A DNA stretch of 64,000 nt from Pterobdella sp. o SKG-2022 (taxonomy: Eukaryota; Annelida; Clitellata; Hirudinida; Piscicolidae). The stretch lies in the NCBI GenBank assembly GCA_964035795.1, contig OZ038324.1:8506878-8570877 (forward strand), read 5' to 3'. Below, piece by piece: positions 1 through 18,375 of the stretch (position 1 is its first letter; each line of letters begins with the position of its first letter). Under the pieces are notes generated by a model. The model searched no databases. It had not been told where the DNA came from and worked only from the letters and a program-made list of their open reading frames with translations. Made by a program: the position numbers and the translations under genes.

Positions 1-2169
1 ATCATCTAACCCTCGACAACTGCCCACCAGTATCAACTTGAAGGACTGTTGTTTTTTTGTGGGCCAACTAGTTATTTTTGGATATACATTATAGTTGTGA
101 TAAATAAGATTTGGAAGTATAACGTCTGTCTGTTTATCAATTTTAACAAGTAACCACATTTATACACTTCCTACTTTGATATATTCGCATTTAATTAAAA
201 TGTACCGAAAATCATTCAAACCAAAAGATTTTAAACCAGCAACTTCAAAATATGAATTAATCAGACAGAGAACATATAGAGGTTATGAACCTTAGATTTA
301 AGATGGTTGAGTCTGAGTTGTTCATGCACGTCAACTTCATTCCGATTGCGCTTGAGTGAGTTCAAAAAGGTTTGTAGCAAGCGTAGTTGCAACTTATGGT
401 TTTTTTCTGGTCTGTTGGAGTGTTTTAGTTCCAAAATGGCCAAAAACCTATTTTATAAAAATTGATGAATATCTTTTGTAAGTAATGTCATCATTATTAA
501 GATTTAAAATCCTCATTTCGAAATTTGGAGCAGTCATTAATAAAAGCTTATCCCAAAACAATATAAAACAACAGATAAAACCTCCATTCACATCTAAGCA
601 AACATTAAACAATATCTGCAACAAACACATAAAACAAAAAACAACCCAAATAAGCAGCACACCTGAATTGAGCAATTGATGTGATATAATGCACACCATC
701 ATTTTTGTCTTGGGGATTCTCACAGATGGGTAGTTTGAGGAAATCTTCAACATTACATGGAGGGTACAGTAGATGGGTGTGTGGGTGTTGCCATATTGAG
801 TCAATGTGGTTTTTTGTCCACATAGAATTCACCATTACCACATCTGAAAAACTGTGGTTGGTGTTCGGAAATAGATGTATTTTTATATTTATTATTCATT
901 TTTGGCTTGAGCATTAACAATAGTTATTTCTGGTGAGTGTTATTTATGAATATTTATACTAAAATTTGGTATAGGAGATTGTATGTATTTTTAGAGAACT
1001 TTTACTAATGAATAAAATTTTTCCATTATGAATAAATTCTTTGTTGCTATGAAAATAGCACAAACATATACGGAAAGAATTAAATACCTTCCAACCATCC
1101 CATAAAGGCAAGCAAAAATCTTGTAGTAGCTGTGATAAATTTTTTAATTGTTAACTTGAGGATAAAAATTAAAACAATTGAAATATATTATAATAGAAAC
1201 AAACACTATGGTTTATTGAGAAACTTAATACACAAAGCTTTTCATAAGAGTATCTTACATTATCAAGTGTGAAATATATTGTAAGTATACTCACACAAAC
1301 TTAGCCTTGGAGAAGATGAGATTGTTGGAAATGAATGCTGCATTGTTATGGCTATCTCTTCTATCTGCCACCTTTATTATGTATCAAAAAAATATTAAAA
1401 TATCTTGGAATTTATAAATAAATTATAAAAAACGCATTACCACTTCGAGCATATCACATGATATGGTGGGGTAGTGCACGTAACAACCAACAGGACATCC
1501 AGCCAAGTATTTAAACAAAGGATAAGTGAAAGCATATCCCATGGAATCAAAATAAATGTCTGGTATGAACTTAAAAAGAGCTTCAAATCCAAGAAAAATT
1601 GAGCCGAGAGATTGGAGAAGTAATGTGAATCGAGGATATGTTGCTGCTTCAACTAATTTTATGGTTTGTAAAGAAATAAACGAGATTGATAAAGAGTCGG
1701 TACGAGGAAGGTCAATATTGAATCTATTTTTAACTCTTTCCAACACTGCTTCTCGGGAAGTGTTCACAATGTCTCCTGTATAGATCACACACCTCACATG
1801 ATTATATCTGTTGTGTGCAAAACAAATTTTAATCTAGAATGCCATTAAAATTAGAAAATAAAATTAAAATTTAATTTTAAAAAATTTGACACAATAACTA
1901 TAAGAGTTTGATGATATAAAATTTCTAATAATTTGAAACCTGTTTTGTAGAGACTTAATGGCCTCCCAAAGAACTCTTTCACCTCCTCCTCCAGCATTGC
2001 AATATGGGTGAAAAAAACCTACAATGACGGGTCTCAACTCATTTGGAGAATGAGACTTTAGATGTGGCATTTGATAAGTAGCTAACTGTTTAAGCATGAC
2101 TTTCAAAAATTGCAAGCAGGCATAGAATATAATAAGAAGAAAGACAAAGAGGAAGATCTGAACAATCAT
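1..2169 (-). CDS. ALG11: ALG11 alpha-1,2-mannosyltransferase, 3' end missing
   Basis: GDP-Man:Man3GlcNAc2-PP-dolichol alpha-1,2-mannosyltransferase, which adds the fourth and fifth mannoses to the lipid-linked N-glycan precursor on the cytosolic face of the ER. Exons on the minus strand are 2169-1940, 1807-1441, 1371-1295, 1129-1088 (only 42 nt), 851-663, 411-291 and 45-1, all with GT-AG borders and matching phases. The first exon starts with a hydrophobic membrane anchor of about 20 residues and then carries the family signature [18 protein letters not shown]. Later exons carry [45 protein letters not shown] and [13 protein letters not shown]. These are collinear with animal ALG11 as I recall it. 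An extra stretch of about 15 residues sits before KLILVG. The window edge removes the C-terminal nucleotide-sugar-binding part. The ATG at 2169 is the first in frame. Identification is secure; the borders are by inspection. Confidence 0.93.
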
Positions 2170-2428
2170 TATTTCTATCAAGAAATTTTGGAGGTTAGAT
2201 GCGAGTTCCCTTTAAAAATATAATAATCGTAGATATTTTAAATTTTTTATCATAAACTCAATATCTCTTACCACATTTTAGTTATTAGGATCATGTTTAG
2301 GTTTTAAAAGCAAGGACTACGTATGAAACTAAAACCGAACGAAATTTTTATTACAAAAAATTTTTTATTTGAAAAAAGTCGAATCAATTTTAGAATTTTT
2401 TTGTTTGAAATATTATCACTTACAATAT

Positions 2429-4814
2429 TCAACACTCATTCAAATAATTTATAGTTTCTTTCATAGAATCTATTTTTTCTTTCAATGCAGCTGAAATTTT
2501 GAAATAATCAAATAACTGAATAATTTATTATAAATAAAAAACTCTTACAATATTCTTCACGGAAACCGTTATTTTTCTCAATTTTTTCATTCAACTCAAT
2601 AAGACTGTTTTCGATGCATTCGTATGACTTTAACGCCTACAAATGTTTAAGAATCATCAAACGCTTGTGAATTGAATGTTAGATATCCCTTCAAATTTCA
2701 CATTTTTTAAACAATAAGTGCTGCTAAAAATTTTCTAACCAAAAATGAACATGAAATGCAGAAATTTAACTGTAATTTGAAAAAAATCTCTAGTATTGAA
2801 TCTATATGAACTCAACCTGGCAAAGAGATGTCAGAGAGGTATATATCCTCAGTACAAGATCGCTTTCATCAAATACTTTTTGTTGATCTATATGATTGGT
2901 TGTGTCATTCAAACGTTCACACGTGATGTTAAAGTTAATCATGGTTTCCTTCAGACGATTAAGCACTTTTGTACAATCCTCTGCCGTCGAGAACGCCATC
3001 TGGTGTTTCAATTATGAATTAAATATGTTTACAAATTAATATTTTGTTTAAAATCAAATTCAAAAATAAAGCCATTGTAAAATTAATTTATAGATATAAT
3101 TCTTTCATTAATTTTTCAACATTAACAATGAAAACATCAAAAATACAGTTTTTAGAGATGTTAGTATCTTAGGGGATTGCAAACAAGAGATTCCTTCTTC
3201 AAGTTGCTCCATTGAAACTCTGATGAATAAAATGCCTCCAATAATTGTAATTAAATAATTATAAATTAATTAATAATGCTACAACAAACTTCTGATATAT
3301 TTATTTGTGTTGTCTTATACAATTGTATTTTTCAGGCTAATATATGACATTTATATATCACCCAGCTATGAGCAACCTAAGATTGACTTATATAAAAATA
3401 CACAAATGATTCACATTGTAAATGATTTAAATCAAACACTTTCATCATATTCTTTAATAATAATAATATTTAGTTGATGAAAAAGTTTGATTTATATTCT
3501 TTGCATATTGGTTTTAACTTAGTTACTCATTCATGATATACTTCTTAGGAGAGATTTTGTCAGTGACAGGCTTGATATCAGGGGGAATGAGTGAGAGGTC
3601 TGATGAGTAAAGTGTTGATAAGTTGTCTGCACCTAAAATTCTCTCCATCAAAGAAGTGTAATTTTTTTTGTTACTGGAAATTGGTGAATTTCATCATCAT
3701 TATTTATGGTGCTCAGTGGCATTTTTTGAGGATGGATTTAATAAGAACAATAAAATTGAGACAAAAATGAAAACATTGTATTGGAAAAATTGAGGAAAAA
3801 ATCTGGAGTTATTAAAAATGAAATTAATTGTAATAAAAATATTAAAATTATATCCTTGAAAAAAATTCACTTGTGTTGAGCATCATAGCAAAGATTTACC
3901 AAGTTTTGTATCAGAAAATCTTCTTTCAGACTTTTTGAAGCCTTAATATTGTGTTTTTTCTTAACTAATTGGTTCACCAGTAGAAATATTAATATATTAA
4001 AATGAATCATATTTTAACTATAGGTTTTCAAGTAATTATCAAATCATTGCAAATACTTATCAAAGCTTTGTTATTGCTTAACATATATTTTCAATTGTTC
4101 AAATTTATTTTGTGTTAATGAATGTTTCTTGGCTTGTGTCACATAACTAACAATAAAAGCAAAATTTTCCAATACCCCATAATATTATTATAATAAAGTT
4201 ATAATCAGTGTTCTGAACTTAAAGGAATAATGTTATATGGTAAAGTTGAAATATAAGAACCTTAACAGCATCATAAGCATCAGCTGAACACAACCCCAGT
4301 GAGTTAAGTTTTTTCAATATTTCTGAAATATTTATTATAGATATTTTTTGATATTTGAGCTGAGAATTGCAATTTTTAAAACCTGTGTTTGTTTAAATAC
4401 TAATAGAAACAAACCTTGGATGTTTGCTTCATTTTTCGCATGAACTTTTGCTGTGAAATGTACACCAAACCTGTTTTAGAAATAGTTGAAACAAAAGTGC
4501 ATTATACAAAGAATAATTTTTATTTATATTATACTTGGCTAAAAGAAATGTGAACAGTTCATATCTGCAAGGACCTGCCTCACATATTATTGTTTGCAAT
4601 ACTTCAGCACTGACATTTTTCGCGTATGAATAATCCAACTCCTTTACAGCAAAATATAATAGTTTAAACTTCTAAAACGATTTATCAACTTCTAAAATTT
4701 TATATTAGAAGACGCAAAACTTGAGTTTTTGGAACAATAAAATACTTGAAAATATTTTGAATTAATTTAAATTTTCATTTTACCAACTTCGAGTTTTCTT
4801 CTTATTTCTTCCAT
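2429..4814 (-). CDS. HAUS7: HAUS7-like augmin complex subunit
   Basis: Ten-exon minus-strand model: 4814-4788, 4641-4535, 4470-4415, 4322-4261, 3941-3871, 3673-3542, 3219-3147, 2999-2817, 2636-2549 and 2490-2429. The phases join exactly and give 286 residues. Family match is by memory: an N-terminal half with VLQTIICEAGPCRYELFTFL, then LNSLGLCSADAYDAV, then LSTLYSSDLSLIPPDIKP follows the order of human HAUS7 (UIP1). The C-terminal half is charged and predicted coiled coil. HAUS7 is one of eight augmin subunits that recruit gamma-tubulin to spindle microtubules. The protein is shorter than the human one (about 368 residues). The first exon codes only nine residues. The gene is divergent from RABGGTA, with about 220 bp between start codons. 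Similarity is modest, so the name is probable, while the exon chain itself looks convincing. Confidence 0.62.
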
Positions 4815-5032
4815 TTAAGTTAGGCGCCAGTCTTCAAATCTGTGTGATAAATTTTAAAATAATATTTATACATTTTTAATTATTTATTGAATTTTACATT
4901 TGAATATTCTGATGGTTTATTTTTACAATTTATTCATGCACTAATATAATTACTTCTTAGTTTCGAATTTTCCCAAGTTGATACTTTAGTAAACGCGTGA
5001 ACTTTAAATGTAAAATAAATTAAAAGCTAACA
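4815..5032. promoter_or_regulatory. Short divergent promoter region, HAUS7 / RABGGTA
   Basis: Only 218 bp separate the two start codons, which are read away from each other. Both 5' leaders and the core promoter must lie here unless non-coding first exons exist. No clear TATA box is seen. Function is inferred from geometry only. Confidence 0.4.
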
Positions 5033-8000
5033 ATGGTTGGTGGCAAAGTGAACTTTTTCAAAAAATTCACAATAACTTCATTTTATTTTTCAAGCACGGA
5101 AGATTGAAAGTTAAAACCACAGCAGAAAAAGCAAAAGAAAAAGCTTTGGAAAGGAAAAATAAATTACAAGCTTTTCAGGGATTGACTTCTCTTATCATGA
5201 AAGACGTCTGTATTTTGGATTAATTAAAGCAAAATAAAGTTTTTTATAGAACTTTGAACATATGTTTACGAGAAAAAATTTACTGAAGTGTAAATAAATT
5301 ATAAAATACACCTTCAGAGAGCAGACAATAAATTAAACGAAGATCTTTTACTCAAAACTCAAAATATCCTTTCTGCAAATCCTGACTTTTACACTCTTTG
5401 GAATATCAGAAAGGAAATTTTTCTCAAACTTAGACAAGAAAAGTTAATTATGTTACATTATACTTAATTATTTTTGAATTCATAATTATTATTTGTCTAT
5501 TCAGCATATTACCTTAAAATTATTTCAAGTGCTGAGAAAACAGAAGAATTATTTAAAAAAGAATTATATTTTATAGTAGAATGCTTAAGAGTAAACCCAA
5601 AATCTTATGGAGCATGGCAGCAAAGATGTTTTGCACAGGTTAAAAAATTCAAGTTTAATATTTGCTGCCTGTCTACATTATTTCAGTTCTTGGTTTTGAT
5701 TAATTGAATTTTTCTCTATTCTTGGCAAAAAAAATGAGCTATGAAAAGGATTTCTTTGAATTTAGAATAGCTTTCATATTTATTATTCTCATGATTATTT
5801 TAGTTTTTAGTAGTATTTATTATTATTATAATCTTTAACTATCTGTTTCATAAACCCTACCTTGATTTTTTGAAACACCAATCAAACACAGCTTTCAATG
5901 TTGAATCCTGATTGGCTCCATGAATTAGACCTTTGCTCCCAGTTCCTTCAACTTGATGATCGAAATTGTTGGTAACACATTGGAATTCTTTATATTTCTC
6001 TATTAAAAAATGTTGTCTTTCAGTTACCAAAACCTCATCTACACAAAACCACCCTTCGAAACCTCCCACACTTAAACATCATACAGTCCACTGTTGGGAC
6101 TACAGACGTTTCATAGTGGAGCACTCAGGCACGAGCACTAAAGATGAATTCAACTTTACCACTTCCAAGATACGGGCAGATTTCTCCAACTTCTCCTCTT
6201 GGCATTACAGGTTTATTACTATCATTATTATTATTATTATTATTATTATAATTATTGTTATCATAAATATTTGAACACTCAATTTTATCTCTATTTTTGT
6301 CTCTTCGTAAACCCTAATAAATAAATAATTTTTGTGGCATATATGAAGCATCTCATAGATTGTTCATGACACCCACCTTAGTGACCAGGCTATTTAGAGA
6401 TTATAATTAGATTAATTTTTGAGCCTGTTTTTACAATATTATCAAAACATGCATCAACATCACCCATCACAGGAGCAGTTTGTTACTGAGGCAGGAGGGA
6501 GGTGATATTTGTGATGAGACATTACATGAAGGTTTGTCTCTTTGTGAGGGTGGCAGCTGTTTTGCATGATAAAAACATTTTGGAAATAGTGCAACCAACT
6601 TATGATGATGATTGTGGTGATGAAGATGAGGACAAAAAAGGGAGAAAATGATAATGATGAAGATAACGATACATTGAGGATACAAAACACTACAGAATTG
6701 AGTCTGCTTCGAAACGCCCTTTTCACTGACCCCAGTGACCAAAGTGCTTGGTTCTACCATGGGTGGCTGCTCTGTGAGAGTGAGTTGGGGTGGTTGAGGG
6801 TGTATGGTGGCAAGTTGGTGTGGTATGTGGGGGTGTGTTAATATGGTATATGGTCTGTGAAAGTATGGTTAAGGCAGTTTTTGATTTGTGAAGATGTGTG
6901 TTTCAAAGTATTCTTACAACAATAGTGTAAATGCCACAACAGAGAAAAAGCAAGTGAAATTGGACTGGGTGGTGGTAGGTGAAGGTGTTGTTGTGCTCCT
7001 TTTCAACCAACCTTTGCAGGTCTCCATCATTAGGATTTTATTCAAACTGAATATAACATTGATTTTCAACAAATTAAAAATGCTTTAATGATTTAACGAA
7101 TTGGCTGATTACTGCATTAATTGATAAGTCAATTTATCGATTGATGGTTTCGAGTGTAGACACCACAAGACCACACCCACCACAGATAGAACGTGATGTG
7201 CTTGTTCAAACCTCCACACAAACACCATCGTCAATCAGATGGAAAGGCGCCAACAATAGAGATTTTAGTCGCATTTTTGTGCGTGGGTTGTATTTTTTTG
7301 AAATTTTCCGTTTTAATTGGTTTCACTGATGTTCTGTTCCTACCCATGCAATCATGGAAACAGTTGTGAAACGTTGGTGGGGATTTATAAATCACTTATT
7401 CTCATCAAATACCTGGTTTCGTAAAAACGCTTCAGCATCCCCATCATCATCATTTCATTAACCCACTAACACAAGTAACACCCTCAAACAAACCCATCAC
7501 CCAATGATCGACGCATTAAATTCGCAGTGGGCAGAGGTACCAAAGGAGGGTGTAGTGATTGAGGTGTGTGGTGGGGCGGTGTGTCGAACCAAGGTAGAAG
7601 TGACGTCACAAATGTTGGAATCGAAGACTCCTGTTATTATTGAATCATCTCTTTCCAAGTTATTCACTTTATTTTCTTGTATTGTTTTTAAAAAGTTACA
7701 TTTGCTTATGTTGTTAATACTTTTTGTCTTTAAATGAAACAGCTACTATTACTACTGTTGTTATTGCCATAACTAATACTTCTATTATTACTGCTACTTC
7801 TATCACTACATCCACTAAAACTACTCCTAGCACAACAACAACTACTACTATCAAACTACACTACAGAGGAATGAGTGAGACTCGAAGGAAGCTTCTAGAA
7901 GACCATCTACAACTGCTGCAACAATTGCAACAAGAAGAACCTGAAAACAAATGTTAGTATGCCCTTCATCACTGTAGATATTCCTTAAGCATTTTGTCTT

Positions 8001-9303
8001 ACCATCAGTATACAATACCTCAGTCGTTTTAAACTTCTCTACACACATACCGCTCTAACCACTTCTATGACTTAGCATATGGATGAAATGACTCACCATT
8101 TCAGGGATAATGATGGCGGTTGGTCAACTGGTCAAGTTACTAGATCTTCCCCAAGACAATTTTATCGGGTTGGTTCTCTATCTCATTAATATGCATATCT
8201 CATTAGTATGCACGTCTTATTAAACATTTAATTATTTATTCAAATTTTATTTTTGTATGTTTTAAATTTGTAATTGTTTTCAGCTGGCTTGAAGAGTTAT
8301 CAGAACGTGATTATTATAGAAAGAATTACTATCTTGACATTGGTTGGATTGTTTTTGCATCTTTTTGAAGAATTTTTTTGTTTTTTTATATTTTTGTTTT
8401 ACTTTCGAGATATTTTTTTGGCTTTGTATAGTTGTTTTTTTTGTTATGTTGATGAATTTTTATATTCATCTGTGTGTTTTGTGTGGTTTGTAGCAACCAC
8501 GATTTAGAAAAAAAAAACACTATATTACACATCAAAACCAACTTGACAGTGGCAAAGCTGAGGGTGGAAGAACGTTTGAAGGACGCCATAAGCAACAAAG
8601 ATGGTCACTTGGATCTCTCAAGCCTCGACCTTAACCTCATCACCCACCATTTCCTACCCTTTTCAAACATCAACCTCTCTAATAACCATCTCCACACTGT
8701 TGATCTGAGTCATTGTATATTCATCGTTGAACTTTCATTAGCACACAACAAAATATCGAATTGTTCGGGGTTTAAGACCTGCTACAAGCTACGTAGACTT
8801 AACCTGAGCTTCAATGGTTGGTGGGGGGAGAATTGATGGTGTAATTGTGTGAATTAGTTTTTGTTATAATTGGATTTTCTAATTTTTTTCCATTATTTTT
8901 CAATTTTATTTACATATTATTTTTTAATGATTTATTTATTATTTTTTATTTATTTATTTATTATTTTTTAATGATTTATTTATTATTTTTTATTTATTTA
9001 TTTATTATTTTTTAATGATTTATTTATTATTTTTAATGATATAACTTAAATTTATGATGGTTTTTTAAAACACTTTCATCATAAAAATTAGCTAAAATTA
9101 CTTATGTTATATTTTATTATTGGCCCAGCTAACAAAATTAATCATGCCGTCAAACAGACATAAAGCAGCTGCAAGACTTGAAAGGACTGAAAAGCCTCGA
9201 AAACATTGAACGGGTGGACCTCCAAGGAAACAAAATTGCCCAAGTATTCAGCCGAGAAGATATCTGTAGCTATTTGGGGGGCCAAACTGAATTAGTTCTT
9301 TAA
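5033..9303 (+). CDS. RABGGTA: Rab geranylgeranyltransferase subunit alpha
   Basis: Alpha subunit of Rab geranylgeranyltransferase (GGTase-II), which with RABGGTB and the escort protein REP prenylates Rab GTPases in the cytosol. Sixteen exons: 5033-5035 (ATG alone), 5095-5205, 5318-5442, 5530-5638, 5892-5967, 6087-6210, 6473-6531, 6696-6779, 6943-7019, 7186-7278, 7528-7658, 7867-7952, 8105-8168, 8284-8342, 8550-8816 and 9158-9303. They give 537 residues (human about 567). The N-terminus reads HGRLKVK. Prenyltransferase-alpha repeats follow: SANPDFYTLWNIR, RVNPKSYGAWQQR, LDDRNFHCWDYRRF, NFSSWHYR and DPSDQSAWFYHGW. A less conserved insert domain comes next, then EPENKW and a C-terminal leucine-rich repeat domain. 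The tail LQGNKIAQ...TELVL aligns with the family's last LRR. In the last repeat the usual R of YHRW is G. Identification is very secure. Confidence 0.93.
8926..9035. repeat. 44-bp AT-only tandem repeat in last RABGGTA intron
   Basis: The motif beginning aatgatttatttatta recurs at 8926, 8970 and 9014, so the period is 44 bp and there are just under three copies. It is almost entirely A and T and lies in the intron between the last two RABGGTA exons. Confidence 0.8.
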
Positions 9304-9323
9304 ATTTTTTGTAATGATTTTTA

Positions 9324-9329
9324 AATAAA
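9324..9329 (+). terminator. Probable poly(A) signal of RABGGTA
   Basis: AATAAA lies 21 bp after the RABGGTA stop codon. In such AT-rich DNA this hexamer occurs often by chance, so only its position supports it. Confidence 0.4.
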
Positions 9330-10811
9330 AATTTGTATAAAAATTATAGGGGCTTGGTTGAAAATCATTTCGCTGGAATAAAAGAATATTTTGTTTTTAA
9401 TTTATTTTAAAAAAATAAAAACATTTTATTTACTAATAATCTTAAATCGCCAATAAGTACATTTTCATTAAAACACTAGAATCCAGACGAATATTTCCAA
9501 AAACGCAATCGATTGCTGAGGAAAACAAAAACATTGGTGTACTCTAATTACGAGAAAACTACGTTAAAACCTTTTTCTATCTCACCTACGTGATAGCCAA
9601 TAAAGCGAGATTTTTAATTTCAGTTATCAAAATAATCCCAAAGATGCTACAAAATTTTATCTCTAGGAGATGTTATTTTTGGTTTTTCTGCTAAAAAGCT
9701 CAATTTTTATCGTTTGTTAAAAACAATGTAAATTTTTAGATAAGAAAATAACTGAATCTAGAAACGTAGTTTACAGTTTTCAAATATTACAATGCACTTT
9801 ATAATGATGTGTAACAGATAAGGACAACATCATTTGTAACGCTCTTCTATAACACATTTTTTTTCATACTCTTACATCTAATGTAAGTTACCACTATATG
9901 TTTCAAATGAATTGATTCATTCACTATACAAAAATTTTTACATAAAAATCATCTTTCTCGCTACACTCCGACCAAAACGCATGGTTGTTTCAAGCTGGCA
10001 ATTAAGAACATACGAAACAAAACGGTTTTGAATGTATTTATTTGCTTAGAACATCTGTATATAAGAATTGATGTGAAGAGCTATTTGGGCTGTTGTTGGG
10101 ATTGTTCTAAATATCGAGACAACTGAAAGATCAAAAATTTCGAACTTGTGCTTCAGTTTACATTAATTTGAAGTTGGTTGAATGGTTGGAAAAAGAATAT
10201 TTTGAAATGAATTTATCAAAAAATTAACCGAGAAATTTTTTTTTTGCTGACACTGATAAAACTTGATAAAAACATTGAAAACAAAAGAGGTTTATTGCTT
10301 GTGATGCCTCAATAACAAGTTAAAACTTCATAATTTCATTTATATTTGCCTTTAAAAAAAATATATTTTTACCCTAAATAATTCAAATTATATAAAATAA
10401 TGTAAAAAGAGGTAAAGAATAAGTTGCGCTAAATACCCATATAACTACAGTAGGTTTTTAAAAATGCGTTCAAGTGTGAGATTATCCGGATTTTTGAGAA
10501 GTTTAAAAATGATACGATCTATCTAATTATACTGTGTAATAGTTTATGAAAATTTAGTTTTTCAGTTGTTCAAAAAACAAACAAAAGGCTGTCTTAACAA
10601 CAAAAAACCTTTTCAAAATTGTTAAAGACCACAGCTAAATTTAACCAGGTTTGAGAGATTCGATGCTCTGATTTGAAGGGCTACTTCACATAACTTACAA
10701 TCTGCCTCATACAACACAATAATTTAATTATTTACAATTATGAAGCCATTTGAAGGGTGACTCAATAACTCGAAAAGTCACAACTAATGGTATATTGATT
10801 CGACAGATAGC
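9330..10811. other. Intergenic region between RABGGTA and junctophilin
   Basis: About 1.5 kb with no supported exon, RNA gene or long repeat on either strand. The right end presumably holds the junctophilin promoter and 5' UTR. No TATA box stands out. Confidence 0.5.
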
Positions 10812-17875
<7,064 letters not shown>

Positions 17876-18375
17876 TAATTTTCAAAAATATGTAGACTCT
17901 TTAGATATTTGTATGATAAAATTTTATTAAATCGAAGATTTTTAAATTTTTTTTTCTAATACTGCCCCGTTGTGACTTTTTGTGGTATATATTCTCTGTT
18001 TCCTATGGTCGCTTAGCAATTCCAATAGTGCATTTCGACCAGTGAAAAAATTATTAAATGTATTTTGGTGAAAAAACTGAAAAAATGACAACCATTAACG
18101 TAAAAATGAGTTGATTGAACAAAAGGCGAGCACTGAAAAATATGATGGTTTGAGAAAAGAGATAGTTTGAAATGATTAACTAATACTTCAAAAACTAAAC
18201 GCAATATATACGTGAACATGCAAGCGATTTTGAAAATTATAGTGACTAAAAATCAAATATTACGTTTTAAAAAGTCAAAAATTTAATCAAAAAACCAACA
18301 AATAATCGATAACTTTGAATAACAGAAAAAAACATTTAACACGTACAAAGCTAGAAAAACACTTAAAAACGAGAC
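17876..18375. other. Convergent intergenic region
   Basis: About 500 bp between the stop codons of junctophilin (+) and the TSP1 membrane protein (-). Both 3' UTRs must lie here. No coding exon or repeat is seen. Confidence 0.5.

Noticed and set aside
5857..6069. Minus-strand open frame with charged, protein-like composition
   Set aside because: It is the complement of RABGGTA exon 5 and adjoining intron. The plus-strand exon matches the family residue by residue.
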